A stretch of DNA of 16,023 nt from an uncultured Novosphingobium sp. (GCA_938005655.1 CALLNA010000266.1:1-16023); one strand, 5' to 3'; shown: positions 7,355 through 14,859, numbered from the stretch's first letter. Notes: generated by a model from the sequence alone, not told the origin. Numbers and translations are program-made.

Positions 7355-8818
7355 GTGTCGGACGTGATCGTTCAAACCACCAGTGGGGCCGTCGAGGGCG
7401 CGCGGCTGCCCGGGCTGCGGCGCTGGCTCGGCATCCCTTATGCCCGTGCCCCGCGCTTCGCGGCGCCCGTGCCGGTCGAGTCGTGGCCGGGCGTCCGCCC
7501 CGCCACCGCCTTCGGCAAGCAGTGCGCGCAGCAGATGGGCGGCAAGGTCCAGGCCGCGCAGCTCGACAACGCCGACTATGGCGAGGATTGCCTCCATCTC
7601 AACGTCTGGACGCCGGAGGGCGGCGCGCCCGGTCCCAAGCCGGTCATGGTCTGGATTCACGGCGGCGCCTTCATGGCCGGCAGCGCCAATCCCTATGACG
7701 CCTCGGCCCTTGCTGCCGAGGGGGACATCGTCGTCGTCTCGATCAACTACCGCGTCGGGGTCCTCGGCTTCGTCAACTTCGGCGAGGCGCTGGGCCTGCC
7801 GCAGATCCCGTCCAACCTCGGCCTGCGCGACCAGATCGCCGCGCTCGAATGGGTGCGCGACAATATCGCGGCGTTCGGCGGTGATCCCGCCCGGGTGACG
7901 ATCTGCGGGCAGTCGGCGGGATCGATGTCGGTCTCGCTGCTGATGCTTGCGCCCAGCGCGTGCGGGCTGTTCCACGGTGCGATAATGCAGAGCGGCGCGG
8001 TCAGCCTGATCCACGACCGGGAGCGCTCGATCCAGGACGCCCGCCGCTATGCCGAGCTGCTCGACCTCGACCAGGGCGGGCTGGAACGGCTCCGCACGAT
8101 GGAGCTGGTCAAGCTGTTCGAGGCCCAGGTGCAGGTCGGCAAGGAACTGAAGAACGGCATTCCTGCCGCGCCGTGGTTCGACGGCGACCTGATTCCCGCC
8201 TCGCTCGAAGAAGCCCACGGCCACGATGCCGCCCCGGTGCCGCTATTGGCCGGCGCGACCCGCGACGAGATCGTGCTGTTCGACCTGATGCCCGGCGCCA
8301 TCCTGCCGAGCAAATGGGCCGACCTGGAGGCGCTGCTCTTCGCGCAATTGCCCCGGGATCACGCAGAGCGCGTGCTGGCCGCCTATCCGCGCACCCGCAA
8401 GGGCCGGATCGCGCTGGCCAGCGACCTCACCTTCCTGATGCCGACCCGCAATTTCGCCGAGCGCCACGCGCGGCACCAACCGACCTGGTTCTACCGCTTC
8501 GACTACAGCCACCCGATCGCCGGGGCGACCCACGGGCTCGACCTGACCCTGTCCTGGCCCTTCGCGGGCTTCAAGATGGCCCTGGTCCGCGGCGGCCCCG
8601 CCAGCGGCCGCCGCAAGGCGCTGGGCGAGCGGATGCGGTCCCATGTCGCGCAGTTCGTGCGCACCGGCGCGCTGGGAGCGGATTGGCCGGCCTACACGCC
8701 GCAGACGCGTAAGGTGCAGGTGTACAACCTGCGAGATGAGCTTGCCGACAATCCCGAGGCCGAACGCTTCACCGCCTGGGCAGGCCGCGACGTCTCGCCG
8801 GGAGTGGCGCGCGGCTAG
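7355..8818 (+). CDS. Type-B carboxylesterase
   Basis: This is a serine esterase of the carboxylesterase/cholinesterase family (alpha/beta hydrolase), 487 residues, close to the usual 480-550. Family marks in order: the LGIPYA region, GEDCLHLNVWTP, oxyanion loop HGGAF, the GGDPARVTICGQSAGS elbow with nucleophile S187, acid E305 in TRDEIVLF, and H393 in GATHGLDL, so the triad is complete. There is no signal peptide, so it is probably cytosolic. GTG 7355 is preferred over the upstream TTG 7328 because a GGGGGAGGGG ribosome-binding site sits just before it. It converges on the SDR gene with 20 bases between the stops. The natural ester cannot be read from sequence; para-nitrobenzyl-esterase-like activity on small aliphatic or aromatic esters is typical for such enzymes. 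Confidence 0.93.
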   Translation: MSDVIVQTTSGAVEGARLPGLRRWLGIPYARAPRFAAPVPVESWPGVRPATAFGKQCAQQMGGKVQAAQLDNADYGEDCLHLNVWTPEGGAPGPKPVMVWIHGGAFMAGSANPYDASALAAEGDIVVVSINYRVGVLGFVNFGEALGLPQIPSNLGLRDQIAALEWVRDNIAAFGGDPARVTICGQSAGSMSVSLLMLAPSACGLFHGAIMQSGAVSLIHDRERSIQDARRYAELLDLDQGGLERLRTMELVKLFEAQVQVGKELKNGIPAAPWFDGDLIPASLEEAHGHDAAPVPLLAGATRDEIVLFDLMPGAILPSKWADLEALLFAQLPRDHAERVLAAYPRTRKGRIALASDLTFLMPTRNFAERHARHQPTWFYRFDYSHPIAGATHGLDLTLSWPFAGFKMALVRGGPASGRRKALGERMRSHVAQFVRTGALGADWPAYTPQTRKVQVYNLRDELADNPEAERFTAWAGRDVSPGVARG

Positions 8819-8838
8819 CGCTCAACAACGGGGCAGGA

Positions 8839-9747
8839 TCAGCCCGCGGCGGCCTTCTGCACCAGCTCCATCGCGTGCATCGACTGCTCCATACCGTTCT
8901 GGATCGGCGCGTCGGTGCTGCGGTCGCTGATCTTGTCCCAGGCGGCGGCGAAGCCTTCGACCGTGCGCTGGTCCTCGGGGAGCAGGGTGCCCTGGTTCAT
9001 CGTGACCCAGGCGCTCTGATAGACGCCCGCGCCTGCGCCGACGATCGCGTTGGTCGGCGCGTCGTCGGAGACGAGGTAGAGCGCGGCCGGCACGACGTTC
9101 TCGGCCTTGAACGCCTGGAAGGCTTCCTCGGGGAAGATGTCCTGGGTCATGCGGGTGCCCGCGGTCGGGGCGAGCGAGTTGACGCGGATGTTGTTCTTCG
9201 CGCCCTCCAGGTAGAGCGTCTTGGCGAGGCCGACCATGCCGAGCTTGGCCGCGCCGTAGTTCGACTGGCCGAAATTGCCGCCGAGCCCGGTGGACGAGGT
9301 GGTCATCAGCACGCGGCCGTAGTTCTGCTCGCGCATGGTCTCCCAGCAGGCCTTGGTGGCGAAGGCCGCGCCGAACAGGTGGACGCGCACGACTGCTTCG
9401 AAGTCTGCCGGCTCCATCTTGGCGAAGCTCTTGTCGCGCAGGATGCCGGCGTTGTTGATCAGGATATGGATGCCGCCCCAGGCCTCCTTGGCCTTGGCGA
9501 CCATCTCCACCATCTGCTGGTATTCGGCGACGTTGCCGCCGTTCGACATCGCCTCGCCGCCCGCGGCCTTGATCTCCTCGACCACGCCGAGCGCGGCGTC
9601 GGAGTGCCCGGTGCCGTCGCGCGCCGCGCCGAGATCGTTGACCACGACCTTGGCCCCGCGCTTCGCGAGTTCGAGCGCATAAGCCCGGCCGAGGCCGCCG
9701 CCGGCTCCGGTGACGATGGCGACGCGGTCCTTGAAGGAAATGGTCAT
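8839..9747 (-). CDS. SDR oxidoreductase resembling (3R)-hydroxyacyl-CoA dehydrogenase of MFE-2
   Basis: This 302-residue short-chain dehydrogenase has TGAGGGLG (residues 13-20) for NAD(H), D38 after the second strand (VVVNDLG, favouring NAD over NADP), NNAG at 98-101, and a catalytic S151, Y164, K168. The whole chain, including ARDGTG, NNAGILRDKSFAKM, GNFGQSNYGAAKLG, NSLAPTAGTRMTQ and the extended C-terminal part after residue 240, follows the dehydrogenase unit of eukaryotic peroxisomal multifunctional enzyme type 2, so a role in beta-oxidation of (3R)-hydroxyacyl-CoA or related branched/steroid side-chain substrates is likely but inferred. ATG 9747 is used because GGAG lies about 9 bases upstream and the longer open frame to 9807 has no family sequence. 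It is divergent from the porin gene. Confidence 0.9.
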   Translation of the reverse strand: MTISFKDRVAIVTGAGGGLGRAYALELAKRGAKVVVNDLGAARDGTGHSDAALGVVEEIKAAGGEAMSNGGNVAEYQQMVEMVAKAKEAWGGIHILINNAGILRDKSFAKMEPADFEAVVRVHLFGAAFATKACWETMREQNYGRVLMTTSSTGLGGNFGQSNYGAAKLGMVGLAKTLYLEGAKNNIRVNSLAPTAGTRMTQDIFPEEAFQAFKAENVVPAALYLVSDDAPTNAIVGAGAGVYQSAWVTMNQGTLLPEDQRTVEGFAAAWDKISDRSTDAPIQNGMEQSMHAMELVQKAAAG

Positions 9748-9782
9748 GGGCGAGGCTCCGATGCAATGAGGCTGGCGGGGTG

Positions 9783-9825
9783 TGAAAGGACGGGCGCGGG
9801 ATGGCACGTCGCACCCCGCCTTTCA
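9783..9825. promoter_or_regulatory. Imperfect inverted repeat in the SDR-porin divergent region
   Basis: TGAAAGG (9783-9789) and CCTTTCA (9819-9825) are perfect reverse complements with 29 bases between them, and the adjacent CGGG/CCCG bases extend the match with small gaps. It lies between the two divergent starts and could be an operator or a hairpin. No known regulator site is recognised. Confidence 0.3.
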
Positions 9826-9872
9826 ATGGGAATCGGGGCTTTCCCGGCGAAACGAGAATAGGGGCTTCCCGA

Positions 9873-9890
9873 TTGTCAAATTACTGTCAT
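9873..9890 (+). promoter_or_regulatory. Pho box (PhoB binding site) before the porin gene
   Basis: TTGTCAA (9873-9879), ATTA (9880-9883) and CTGTCAT (9884-9890) match the 7-4-7 direct-repeat layout of the Pho box (CTGTCAT, AT-rich 4-mer, CTGTCAT). A -10-like GAATCT at 9901-9906 lies 10 bases further, the usual distance in PhoB-activated promoters where the box replaces the -35 element. The porin start is 63 bases downstream of the box. This fits induction under phosphate limitation. Confidence 0.75.
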
Positions 9891-9953
9891 GGAACGGCCT
9901 GAATCTTGCGATCGAGTCGCAGTTGACGTCGCAGCAGATTGAGGGACCGCCCC

Positions 9954-11387
9954 GTGATTCATTCGATTCGTTCGTCGGCCCTGGCCGTCGCCGTCGCGGC
10001 GGGCTGGGCGCTGCCCGCCCAGGCGCAGGGGACGGACGCCGCCGCCGTCCAGCAGGAGCTGGCCGCCATGCGCGCGCAGATGGCACAGATGGCGCAGCGC
10101 ATCGACACGCTCGAGAACCAGCTCGCCGCCGCCAATGCCAAGGCCGATGCGGCGACGAGCGCGGCCAGTGCCGCTACCGCGGCTGTGGAGAAGGGGGCTG
10201 CACCCGTCGCCGCTAGCCCGACTGCCACCGCCAAGCCGGCGACCGAGATCACCTGGGACGGCGCGCCGAAGCTCGCCACGCGCGACGGTTGGTCGTTCAA
10301 GCCGCGCGGGCGGGTGCAGCTCGATGCGGGCTCGGTCAGCGCGCCGGCCGGCATCGTCGACCGGGCGGGGCTGACCAACAAGGACCTCGGCTTCGCGGCG
10401 GAGGCCCGGCGGGCGCAGCTCGGCTTCGACGGGACCGTGCCGGGCGGCTTCACCTATCGCATCGAGGCCGAGTTCGCGGGCAATTCCATCACGCTCAACG
10501 ACGTCTATCTGAGCTACAAGCCGAGCGCCGACCTGACCCTCACCCTGGGGCACCACAAGACGGCGATGGGGCTGGAGGAGATGACCTCCGACCTGTTCAG
10601 CAGCTTCCACGAGCGTGCGGCCTATACCATCGCCTTCGGGTTCGAGCGGCGGCTCGGCCTCAGCGCGACCTATGTGGGCAAGGCCCTGCTGGTCCAGGGC
10701 GGGATCTTCACCGACGATATCTCGGCGCTCAACGCCGATACGAACAACAGCTTCGCGCTCGACGGGCGGGTGGCGTTCATGCCCCGGATCGGGTCGGGGC
10801 AGCTTCATATCGGCGGCTCGATCCACTACCGCCAGTTCAACGACCTGACCGCGCCGCTCAGCTATTCGGTGCGGCCCTTCCTGCACACCACCGACCTCAA
10901 GATGGTGAACACCGGCACCATTCCCGGCGCCACCGGCGAGCGCGGGATCGGCGCCGAGCTAGCCTATGTGAACGGGCGCTTCCACGCCAGCGCGGAGAGC
11001 TTCTGGCAGAAGGTCCTGCGCACCGGCCTGGCCGATCCAACCTTCAACGGCGGCTATGCCGAGCTGGGCTACCTGCTGACCGACGACGCCACCGTCTACA
11101 AGGCCGGGGCCTACGACCGCATCCGGCCGAAGCACCCGCTGGGCAAGGGCGGGATCGGCGCGATCCAGGTCAATGCACGCTACGACTGGCTGGACCTGAA
11201 CGACGCCGGGATCATCGGCGGCCGCCAGCAGATCGCCGGGCTCTCGCTGATCTGGATACCAAGCGACTATGTCCGCTTCATCGCCAACTACGGGCACCTG
11301 TGGATTTCGGATTCCCCGGTCCTGGCGGGCGGCAAGTCGAGCTATGGCGCCGATGCCTTCGGCCTGCGCGCCCAGTTCGATTTCTGA
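9954..11387 (+). CDS. OprO/OprP-type phosphate-selective porin
   Basis: This outer-membrane channel protein has 477 residues. From GTG 9954 (GAGGGA 7 bases upstream) there is a signal peptide ending at about residue 24 (ALPAQAQ). An Ala/Met/Gln-rich coiled coil follows (about 33-75, QQELAAMRAQMAQMAQRIDTLENQL), expected to trimerise in the periplasm, then an Ala/Pro linker. From about residue 100 (GWSFKPRGRVQLDAGS) comes a porin barrel of the OprO/OprP family, with alternating aromatic and polar strands such as YRIEAEFAGNSITLNDVYLSYKP and the terminal LRAQFDF, whose last Phe is the BAM signal. A Pho box lies upstream. In such porins phosphate or polyphosphate is the usual substrate; the phosphate-binding arginine ladder cannot be confirmed by eye. 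It is tail-to-tail with the next gene, 9 bases apart. Confidence 0.93.
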   Translation: MIHSIRSSALAVAVAAGWALPAQAQGTDAAAVQQELAAMRAQMAQMAQRIDTLENQLAAANAKADAATSAASAATAAVEKGAAPVAASPTATAKPATEITWDGAPKLATRDGWSFKPRGRVQLDAGSVSAPAGIVDRAGLTNKDLGFAAEARRAQLGFDGTVPGGFTYRIEAEFAGNSITLNDVYLSYKPSADLTLTLGHHKTAMGLEEMTSDLFSSFHERAAYTIAFGFERRLGLSATYVGKALLVQGGIFTDDISALNADTNNSFALDGRVAFMPRIGSGQLHIGGSIHYRQFNDLTAPLSYSVRPFLHTTDLKMVNTGTIPGATGERGIGAELAYVNGRFHASAESFWQKVLRTGLADPTFNGGYAELGYLLTDDATVYKAGAYDRIRPKHPLGKGGIGAIQVNARYDWLDLNDAGIIGGRQQIAGLSLIWIPSDYVRFIANYGHLWISDSPVLAGGKSSYGADAFGLRAQFDF

Positions 11388-11396
11388 TCGACCGCC

Positions 11397-11936
11397 TCAG
11401 TTCTCGAGCCGGGCGCTGGCCAGCAGGGCCAGCCAGCGCTGGCGCATCGGCTCGTCCATCGCGCCCTTGTAGCCGGCCGCGAGCAGGAACAGCGACTTGC
11501 TTCCCGTGACGATGCGGTAGAGTCCGGTTTCCGCCGGACTGCCGTCGCAGGCCCGCGTCCGGCGCATGAAGGTGAGCGAGGATTCGTCCTGGGCGAGCGG
11601 GGTGAATTCGGCGGCGCAGGCGGCGCTCGTCCGCTCGCGAATCTGCTGGAGCCAGTCGGCCGCCGAGCGCACGGTCTTGTCCGGCACGCGGACGATGACT
11701 TCCAGCGCCTCGACCCAATCGCGCGCGGACCTGCCCTGAACCGCGATCCGGTCAACCATGTAGCGGGGATTGCTGCCGTCGAAGAAGGTCATGTCCTGGC
11801 GCCCGTTATCGAGGACGGCGTTGAGCGCGGGGTTGAGGCGATGGTCGAACAGCAGCTTTTCGGCGTGGGCCGGCGTGGCGGCAAGCAGGGGCGCGAGCAG
11901 CGACAGGGCAAGGAGAATCGCGTTCCGCACCTTCAC
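11397..11936 (-). CDS. Secreted hypothetical protein, 179 aa
   Basis: I do not recognise this family. A clear signal peptide (MKVRNAILLALSLLAPLLAATPAHA, so the first about 25 residues) leads to a mature chain with two cysteines (in SAACAAEF and TRACDGSP) that could form a disulfide in the periplasm. The rest is mixed alpha/beta with no known motif (RYMVDRIAVQGRSARDWVEALEVI, LTFMRRTRA, SLFLLAAGYKG). The start is GTG 11936, supported by GAGGAGG 7 bases upstream. An AT-rich stretch of about 80 bases lies upstream and may hold its promoter. The gene converges on the porin gene, with 9 bases between stops, so shared regulation is not implied. It is not cut or frameshifted. Confidence 0.87.
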   Translation of the reverse strand: MKVRNAILLALSLLAPLLAATPAHAEKLLFDHRLNPALNAVLDNGRQDMTFFDGSNPRYMVDRIAVQGRSARDWVEALEVIVRVPDKTVRSAADWLQQIRERTSAACAAEFTPLAQDESSLTFMRRTRACDGSPAETGLYRIVTGSKSLFLLAAGYKGAMDEPMRQRWLALLASARLEN

Positions 11937-12017
11937 TGGCGGCCTCCTCTCGTGTTTGTTTCAATATGATGACGTTACACGAGAAAATTTGATCTGGACA
12001 TTAAAAATTTAATGAAT

Positions 12018-12734
12018 TCACAGGTTAGAAGGCTGCTTTTCAGGTATTGCGACAGAACTGTCATGAGGCAGTCTCAATAGTGTCGGGACCAGTTCGTCGA
12101 AATGGCCGATCACGGCGTCCGCGCCCAGTTCGGCGGGCGGGCGGTCGTGGAAGCCGAAGCTGACGGCGACGCAGGGCACTCCCGCAGCCCGCGCGGCACG
12201 GATGTCGTAGGTCGTGTCGCCGACGAAGGCGGCGGGGCCGCCGCCGAGGCGTTCGATCATCGCGTCGATCGGGTCGCGGGCCGGCTTGGCGCGTCCAGGG
12301 CCCAGCGTGTCCCCGCCGATCACCGTGGCGAAGCGCGGCAGCAGGTCCAGCGCGCCGAGCAGCTTGCGGGTCAGCGATTCGAGCTTGTTCGTGACCACGG
12401 CTATCCGGACGCCGCGCGCGGCGAGGTCGTCGAGCATCGTCGCTCCGCCCGCGAACAGGCGCGAATGGACGGCGATGTTCGCCTCGTAGAAAGCCAACAG
12501 GTCGCGGTAGAGGTCTTCGAAGCCGTCCTCGGGCAAGCCGCCGGTCACGATCAGGGCGCGCTCCAGCATCTTTTTCGGTCCGCCGCCGATCAGGCGGTCG
12601 ACATTGGCGAGGGGGACCGGGCGGCGCCCGACCAGCGCCAGGGCGTGGTTGACCGCCGCGCCGAGGTCCTGGCGGGTGTCGAGCAGGGTGCCGTCGAGGT
12701 CGAAACCGACGATCCGGAACGGGAAATGGGCCAT
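12018..12734 (-). CDS. gph: HAD-type phosphoglycolate phosphatase-like protein
   Basis: The product is a 238-residue hydrolase of the HAD superfamily (Gph type) expected to split 2-phosphoglycolate, a product of DNA repair or photorespiration-like side reactions. Motif I is GFDLDGTLLDT with D12 and D14, motif II is VTNK, motif III is around AKPARDPIDAMI and motif IV is FVGDTTYDIRAARAAG; the cap domain lies between I and II (about residues 20-90). The true start is ATG 12734; the same frame stays open far upstream only because it runs antisense to glmU. The C-terminal 16 residues (from PHDSSVAI) exceed the usual end of the family. It is divergent from glmU, whose start is 60 bases away. No strong ribosome-binding site is visible, so start efficiency is unclear. 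Substrate assignment is by family only. Confidence 0.9.
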   Translation of the reverse strand: MAHFPFRIVGFDLDGTLLDTRQDLGAAVNHALALVGRRPVPLANVDRLIGGGPKKMLERALIVTGGLPEDGFEDLYRDLLAFYEANIAVHSRLFAGGATMLDDLAARGVRIAVVTNKLESLTRKLLGALDLLPRFATVIGGDTLGPGRAKPARDPIDAMIERLGGGPAAFVGDTTYDIRAARAAGVPCVAVSFGFHDRPPAELGADAVIGHFDELVPTLLRLPHDSSVAIPEKQPSNL

Positions 12735-12794
12735 CCTCAGGCCGATGGCGCGCCCTTCTGGAAACGGCAAGCATTTGCTGGCAAAGCACCCGGC

Positions 12795-14168
12795 ATGACC
12801 GCGAGCGCATCTCCCCTCGGGCCTCTGGCCATCGTCGTCCTTGCCGCCGGCAAGGGCACCCGCATGAAAAGCGACCTGCACAAGGTGCTCCATCCGATCG
12901 CCGGGCGGCCGATGATCGAGCACCTGCTGGCTAGCGCCGTCGAGCTGGGGCCCGAGCGCCAGGTCGTGGTCGTCGGCAGCGGGCGCGAACAGTTGGAGAA
13001 GGCGCTCGGCGGCCGCGCCGCGATCGCGGTGCAGGAGCCGCAGCACGGCACCGGGCACGCGGTCCAGCAGGCGGAAGGTGCGCTCGCCGATTTCGCGGGC
13101 GACGTGCTGATCCTCTATGGCGACGTGCCTTTCGTCAGCGCGGCGACCATGCGGGCGATGATCGAGCGGCTGCACGGCGCTGATGCCCCGGCCGTGGTCG
13201 TCCTCGGCTTCGAGCCGACGGATGCCTTGCAGTACGGCCGGGTGATCGCTGCCGAGGGCCGCATCGTGAAGATGGTCGAGCACAAGGACGCCAGCGCCGA
13301 GGAGCGCGGCTGCCGCCTGTGCAATTCGGGGCTGATGGCGGTCCGCTCGGCCGATCTCTTCGGCCTGCTCGCCCGCGTCGGCAACGACAACGCCCAAGGC
13401 GAATACTACCTGACCGACATCGTCAATATCGCCAATGCCGACGGACGGACCTGTGCGGTCGTCGTCACCGCCGATCCGGACGAGGTCGCCGGGATCAACA
13501 GCCGGGCCGAACTGGCCGAGGCCGAGGCGCGCTGGCAGGCCCGCCGCCGCCGCCGGGCGATGGACGAGGGTGCCTCGCTGGTCGCGCCCGATACGGTCTG
13601 GTTCGCCTGGGACACCGTGCTCGGCCGCGATGTGACGGTCGAGCCCAACGTCGTGTTCGGCCCCGGCGTGACCGTGGCCGACGGCGTGAAGATCCGCGCC
13701 TTCTGCCATATCGAGGGCGCGACCCTGGCCAGCGGGACCGAGGTCGGCCCCTACGCCCGCCTGCGCCCCGGCGCGGTGCTGGAGGAGAAGGCCAAGGTCG
13801 GCAACTTCGTCGAGGTCAAGAAGGCCGTCCTGGGCAAGGGGGCCAAGGCCAATCACCTGTCCTACATCGGCGATGCCGAGGTCGGGGCCGGGGCCAACAT
13901 CGGCGCGGGCACGATCACCTGCAACTACGACGGCTATTTCAAGTACAAGACCGTGATCGGCGAGCGCGCCTTCATCGGCTCCAACTCGGCGCTGATCGCC
14001 CCGGTCAGTATCGGCCGCGACGCCATCGTCGGCGCGGGCTCCGCGGTCAGCCGCGATGTGGCGGACGGCGAACTGCGGCTGGTGCGGGCCGAGCAACTGG
14101 TCAAGCCGGGCTGGGCCGATCGCTTCCACGACGCGATGAAGAAGAAAAAGGCCGAGGGCAAAGCCTGA
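12795..14168 (+). CDS. glmU: Bifunctional GlmU: GlcNAc-1-P uridyltransferase / GlcN-1-P acetyltransferase
   Basis: GlmU acetylates glucosamine-1-P with acetyl-CoA and then couples it to UTP, giving UDP-GlcNAc for peptidoglycan and lipid A. The 457-residue protein has the N-terminal pyrophosphorylase domain (LAAGKGTRMKSDLHKVLHPIAGRP near the start, PQHGTGHA, LYGDVPF, EYYLTDIV; about residues 1-230) and a C-terminal left-handed beta-helix (about 250-457) with H354 in NHLSYIGDAEVGAGANIGAGTITCNYDG as the acetyltransferase base. A Lys-rich end (MKKKKAEGKA) closes it. ATG 12795 is used; there is no strong ribosome-binding site in the 60-bp gap to gph. Length and motifs are typical and the assignment is secure. 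glmS lies downstream after a toxin-antitoxin pair. Confidence 0.97.
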   Translation: MTASASPLGPLAIVVLAAGKGTRMKSDLHKVLHPIAGRPMIEHLLASAVELGPERQVVVVGSGREQLEKALGGRAAIAVQEPQHGTGHAVQQAEGALADFAGDVLILYGDVPFVSAATMRAMIERLHGADAPAVVVLGFEPTDALQYGRVIAAEGRIVKMVEHKDASAEERGCRLCNSGLMAVRSADLFGLLARVGNDNAQGEYYLTDIVNIANADGRTCAVVVTADPDEVAGINSRAELAEAEARWQARRRRRAMDEGASLVAPDTVWFAWDTVLGRDVTVEPNVVFGPGVTVADGVKIRAFCHIEGATLASGTEVGPYARLRPGAVLEEKAKVGNFVEVKKAVLGKGAKANHLSYIGDAEVGAGANIGAGTITCNYDGYFKYKTVIGERAFIGSNSALIAPVSIGRDAIVGAGSAVSRDVADGELRLVRAEQLVKPGWADRFHDAMKKKKAEGKA

Positions 14169-14175
14169 CCGAAAG

Positions 14176-14204
14176 TTCATTTGCGGGTGATATCATGATA
14201 TGAT
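14176..14204 (+). promoter_or_regulatory. Candidate promoter of the toxin-antitoxin pair
   Basis: TATGAT (14199-14204) is a good -10 box and TTCATT (14176-14181) a weak -35 box, 17 bases apart. Transcription would then start around 14211, within about 8 bases of the ATG at 14219. With no ribosome-binding site visible, a leaderless or near-leaderless mRNA is suggested. Confidence 0.45.
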
Positions 14205-14218
14205 ATCGAGATATCACC
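14186..14218. promoter_or_regulatory. 33-bp palindromic operator before vapB
   Basis: GGTGATATC (14186-14194) and GATATCACC (14210-14218) are perfect inverted arms, and the 15-base middle is itself nearly symmetric, with GATAT and ATATC around the centre at 14202. GATAT therefore occurs at 14189, 14197, 14202 and 14210. It covers the -10 box and reaches the base before the start codon. Palindromes of this kind over the promoter are typical autoregulation sites for RHH antitoxin-toxin complexes. Confidence 0.75.
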
Positions 14219-14473
14219 ATGTCCCGCATCCTTGCCGATCTTCCTGACGACGATATCAAATGGCTCGACCAGCGCGCCGCTGAGCAGGGCAAGTCGCGCG
14301 CCTCTGTGTTGCGGGAGGCTGTGGCGAGCTTCAAGGCGCAGTCGGATCGGTCGGGCAGCCGAGATTGGATCAAGCGCGGCGCGGGTTATTGGAAGGATCG
14401 CGACGACATCGGCGACGGCGTCGAATACCAACGCGCGATCCGTGAAGATCGCACGCCTTACGAAGATCTCTGA
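14219..14473 (+). CDS. vapB: Ribbon-helix-helix (CopG-like) antitoxin
   Basis: The 84-residue protein opens with SRILADLPDDDIKWLDQRAAEQGKSRASVLREAVASF, a short beta strand and two helices typical of ribbon-helix-helix DNA-binding antitoxins (residues about 2-40). The C-terminal half (SRDWIKRGAGYWKDRDDIGDGVEYQRAIRED) is charged and Trp/Tyr-rich, as expected for a toxin-neutralising tail. ATG 14219 is fixed by the palindrome ending right before it. The toxin gene begins 3 bases after the stop, so the two are coupled. The symbol vapB is by pairing with a PIN toxin; VapB families vary. Local composition is somewhat more AT-rich than in glmU or glmS, hinting at acquisition. Confidence 0.88.
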   Translation: MSRILADLPDDDIKWLDQRAAEQGKSRASVLREAVASFKAQSDRSGSRDWIKRGAGYWKDRDDIGDGVEYQRAIREDRTPYEDL

Positions 14474-14476
14474 GGC

Positions 14477-14842
14477 GTGGCGGACCCCTTCTTTGATACC
14501 AATATCCTGATCGACTGGCTGCGGGACTGCCCGCAGGCAGAGGCGGAGCTTTCGCGGTATCGGCGGCATCGGATCAGCCGCGTGGTCTGGACCGAGGTCT
14601 TGGCCGGTGAGCCGCTCGAAACTCGTGATTATGTTCAGGAATTAATCGCGCCGTTCGAAGTCGTTGAGCTTGACGGTCGTATTGCGATGGCGGCTGCCGA
14701 TATTCGGCACCGGACGAAGATGAAGCTGATGGACGCCTATATCCTGGCCACGGCCCAGGTGAATGGCGCGATCCTGATTACCCGAAATATCCAGGATTTC
14801 CCGGCAGCCATGCCGGGCATCCGGGTTCCCTATACCCTCTAG
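14477..14842 (+). CDS. vapC: PIN-domain ribonuclease toxin (VapC-like)
   Basis: VapC toxins are Mg-dependent RNases that cut tRNA or rRNA when the antitoxin is lost. The 121-residue protein has the four acidic PIN residues in place: D7 in FFDTNILIDW, E in VWTEVLAG, D in KLMDAYILATA, and D in ITRNIQDFP, so it looks catalytically intact. GTG 14477 is the start, 3 bases after the antitoxin stop, with no separate ribosome-binding site of good spacing, which suggests translation depends on the antitoxin frame. The stop at 14840-14842 is 17 bases before glmS. The RNA target cannot be predicted from the sequence. Confidence 0.9.
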   Translation: MADPFFDTNILIDWLRDCPQAEAELSRYRRHRISRVVWTEVLAGEPLETRDYVQELIAPFEVVELDGRIAMAAADIRHRTKMKLMDAYILATAQVNGAILITRNIQDFPAAMPGIRVPYTL

Positions 14843-14859
14843 CGAAAGCATCTCATCCT

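Noticed and set aside
12000..12013. ATTAAA-AA-TTTAAT inverted repeat in the AT-rich gap between gph and the secreted protein gene
   Set aside because: In such an AT-rich patch a 6-bp palindrome is likely by chance. It may be part of a promoter for the gene at 11936, but no clear -35/-10 pair could be placed.
12044..12062. Second Pho-box-like site (TTGCGAC, AGAA, CTGTCAT)
   Set aside because: Only the second half matches well; it lies in the coding 3' end of gph with no plus-strand gene start nearby. GACAG-AA-CTGTC is better read as a chance small palindrome.
12018..14180. 720-residue minus-strand open frame covering glmU
   Set aside because: Only the part from 12734 down to 12018 has HAD family motifs. 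The rest is the antisense of glmU, open because of high GC content.
14843..14859. glmS ribozyme or riboswitch before glmS
   Set aside because: The gap to vapC is 17 bases, too short for any such RNA, and the element is mainly known from Gram-positive bacteria.
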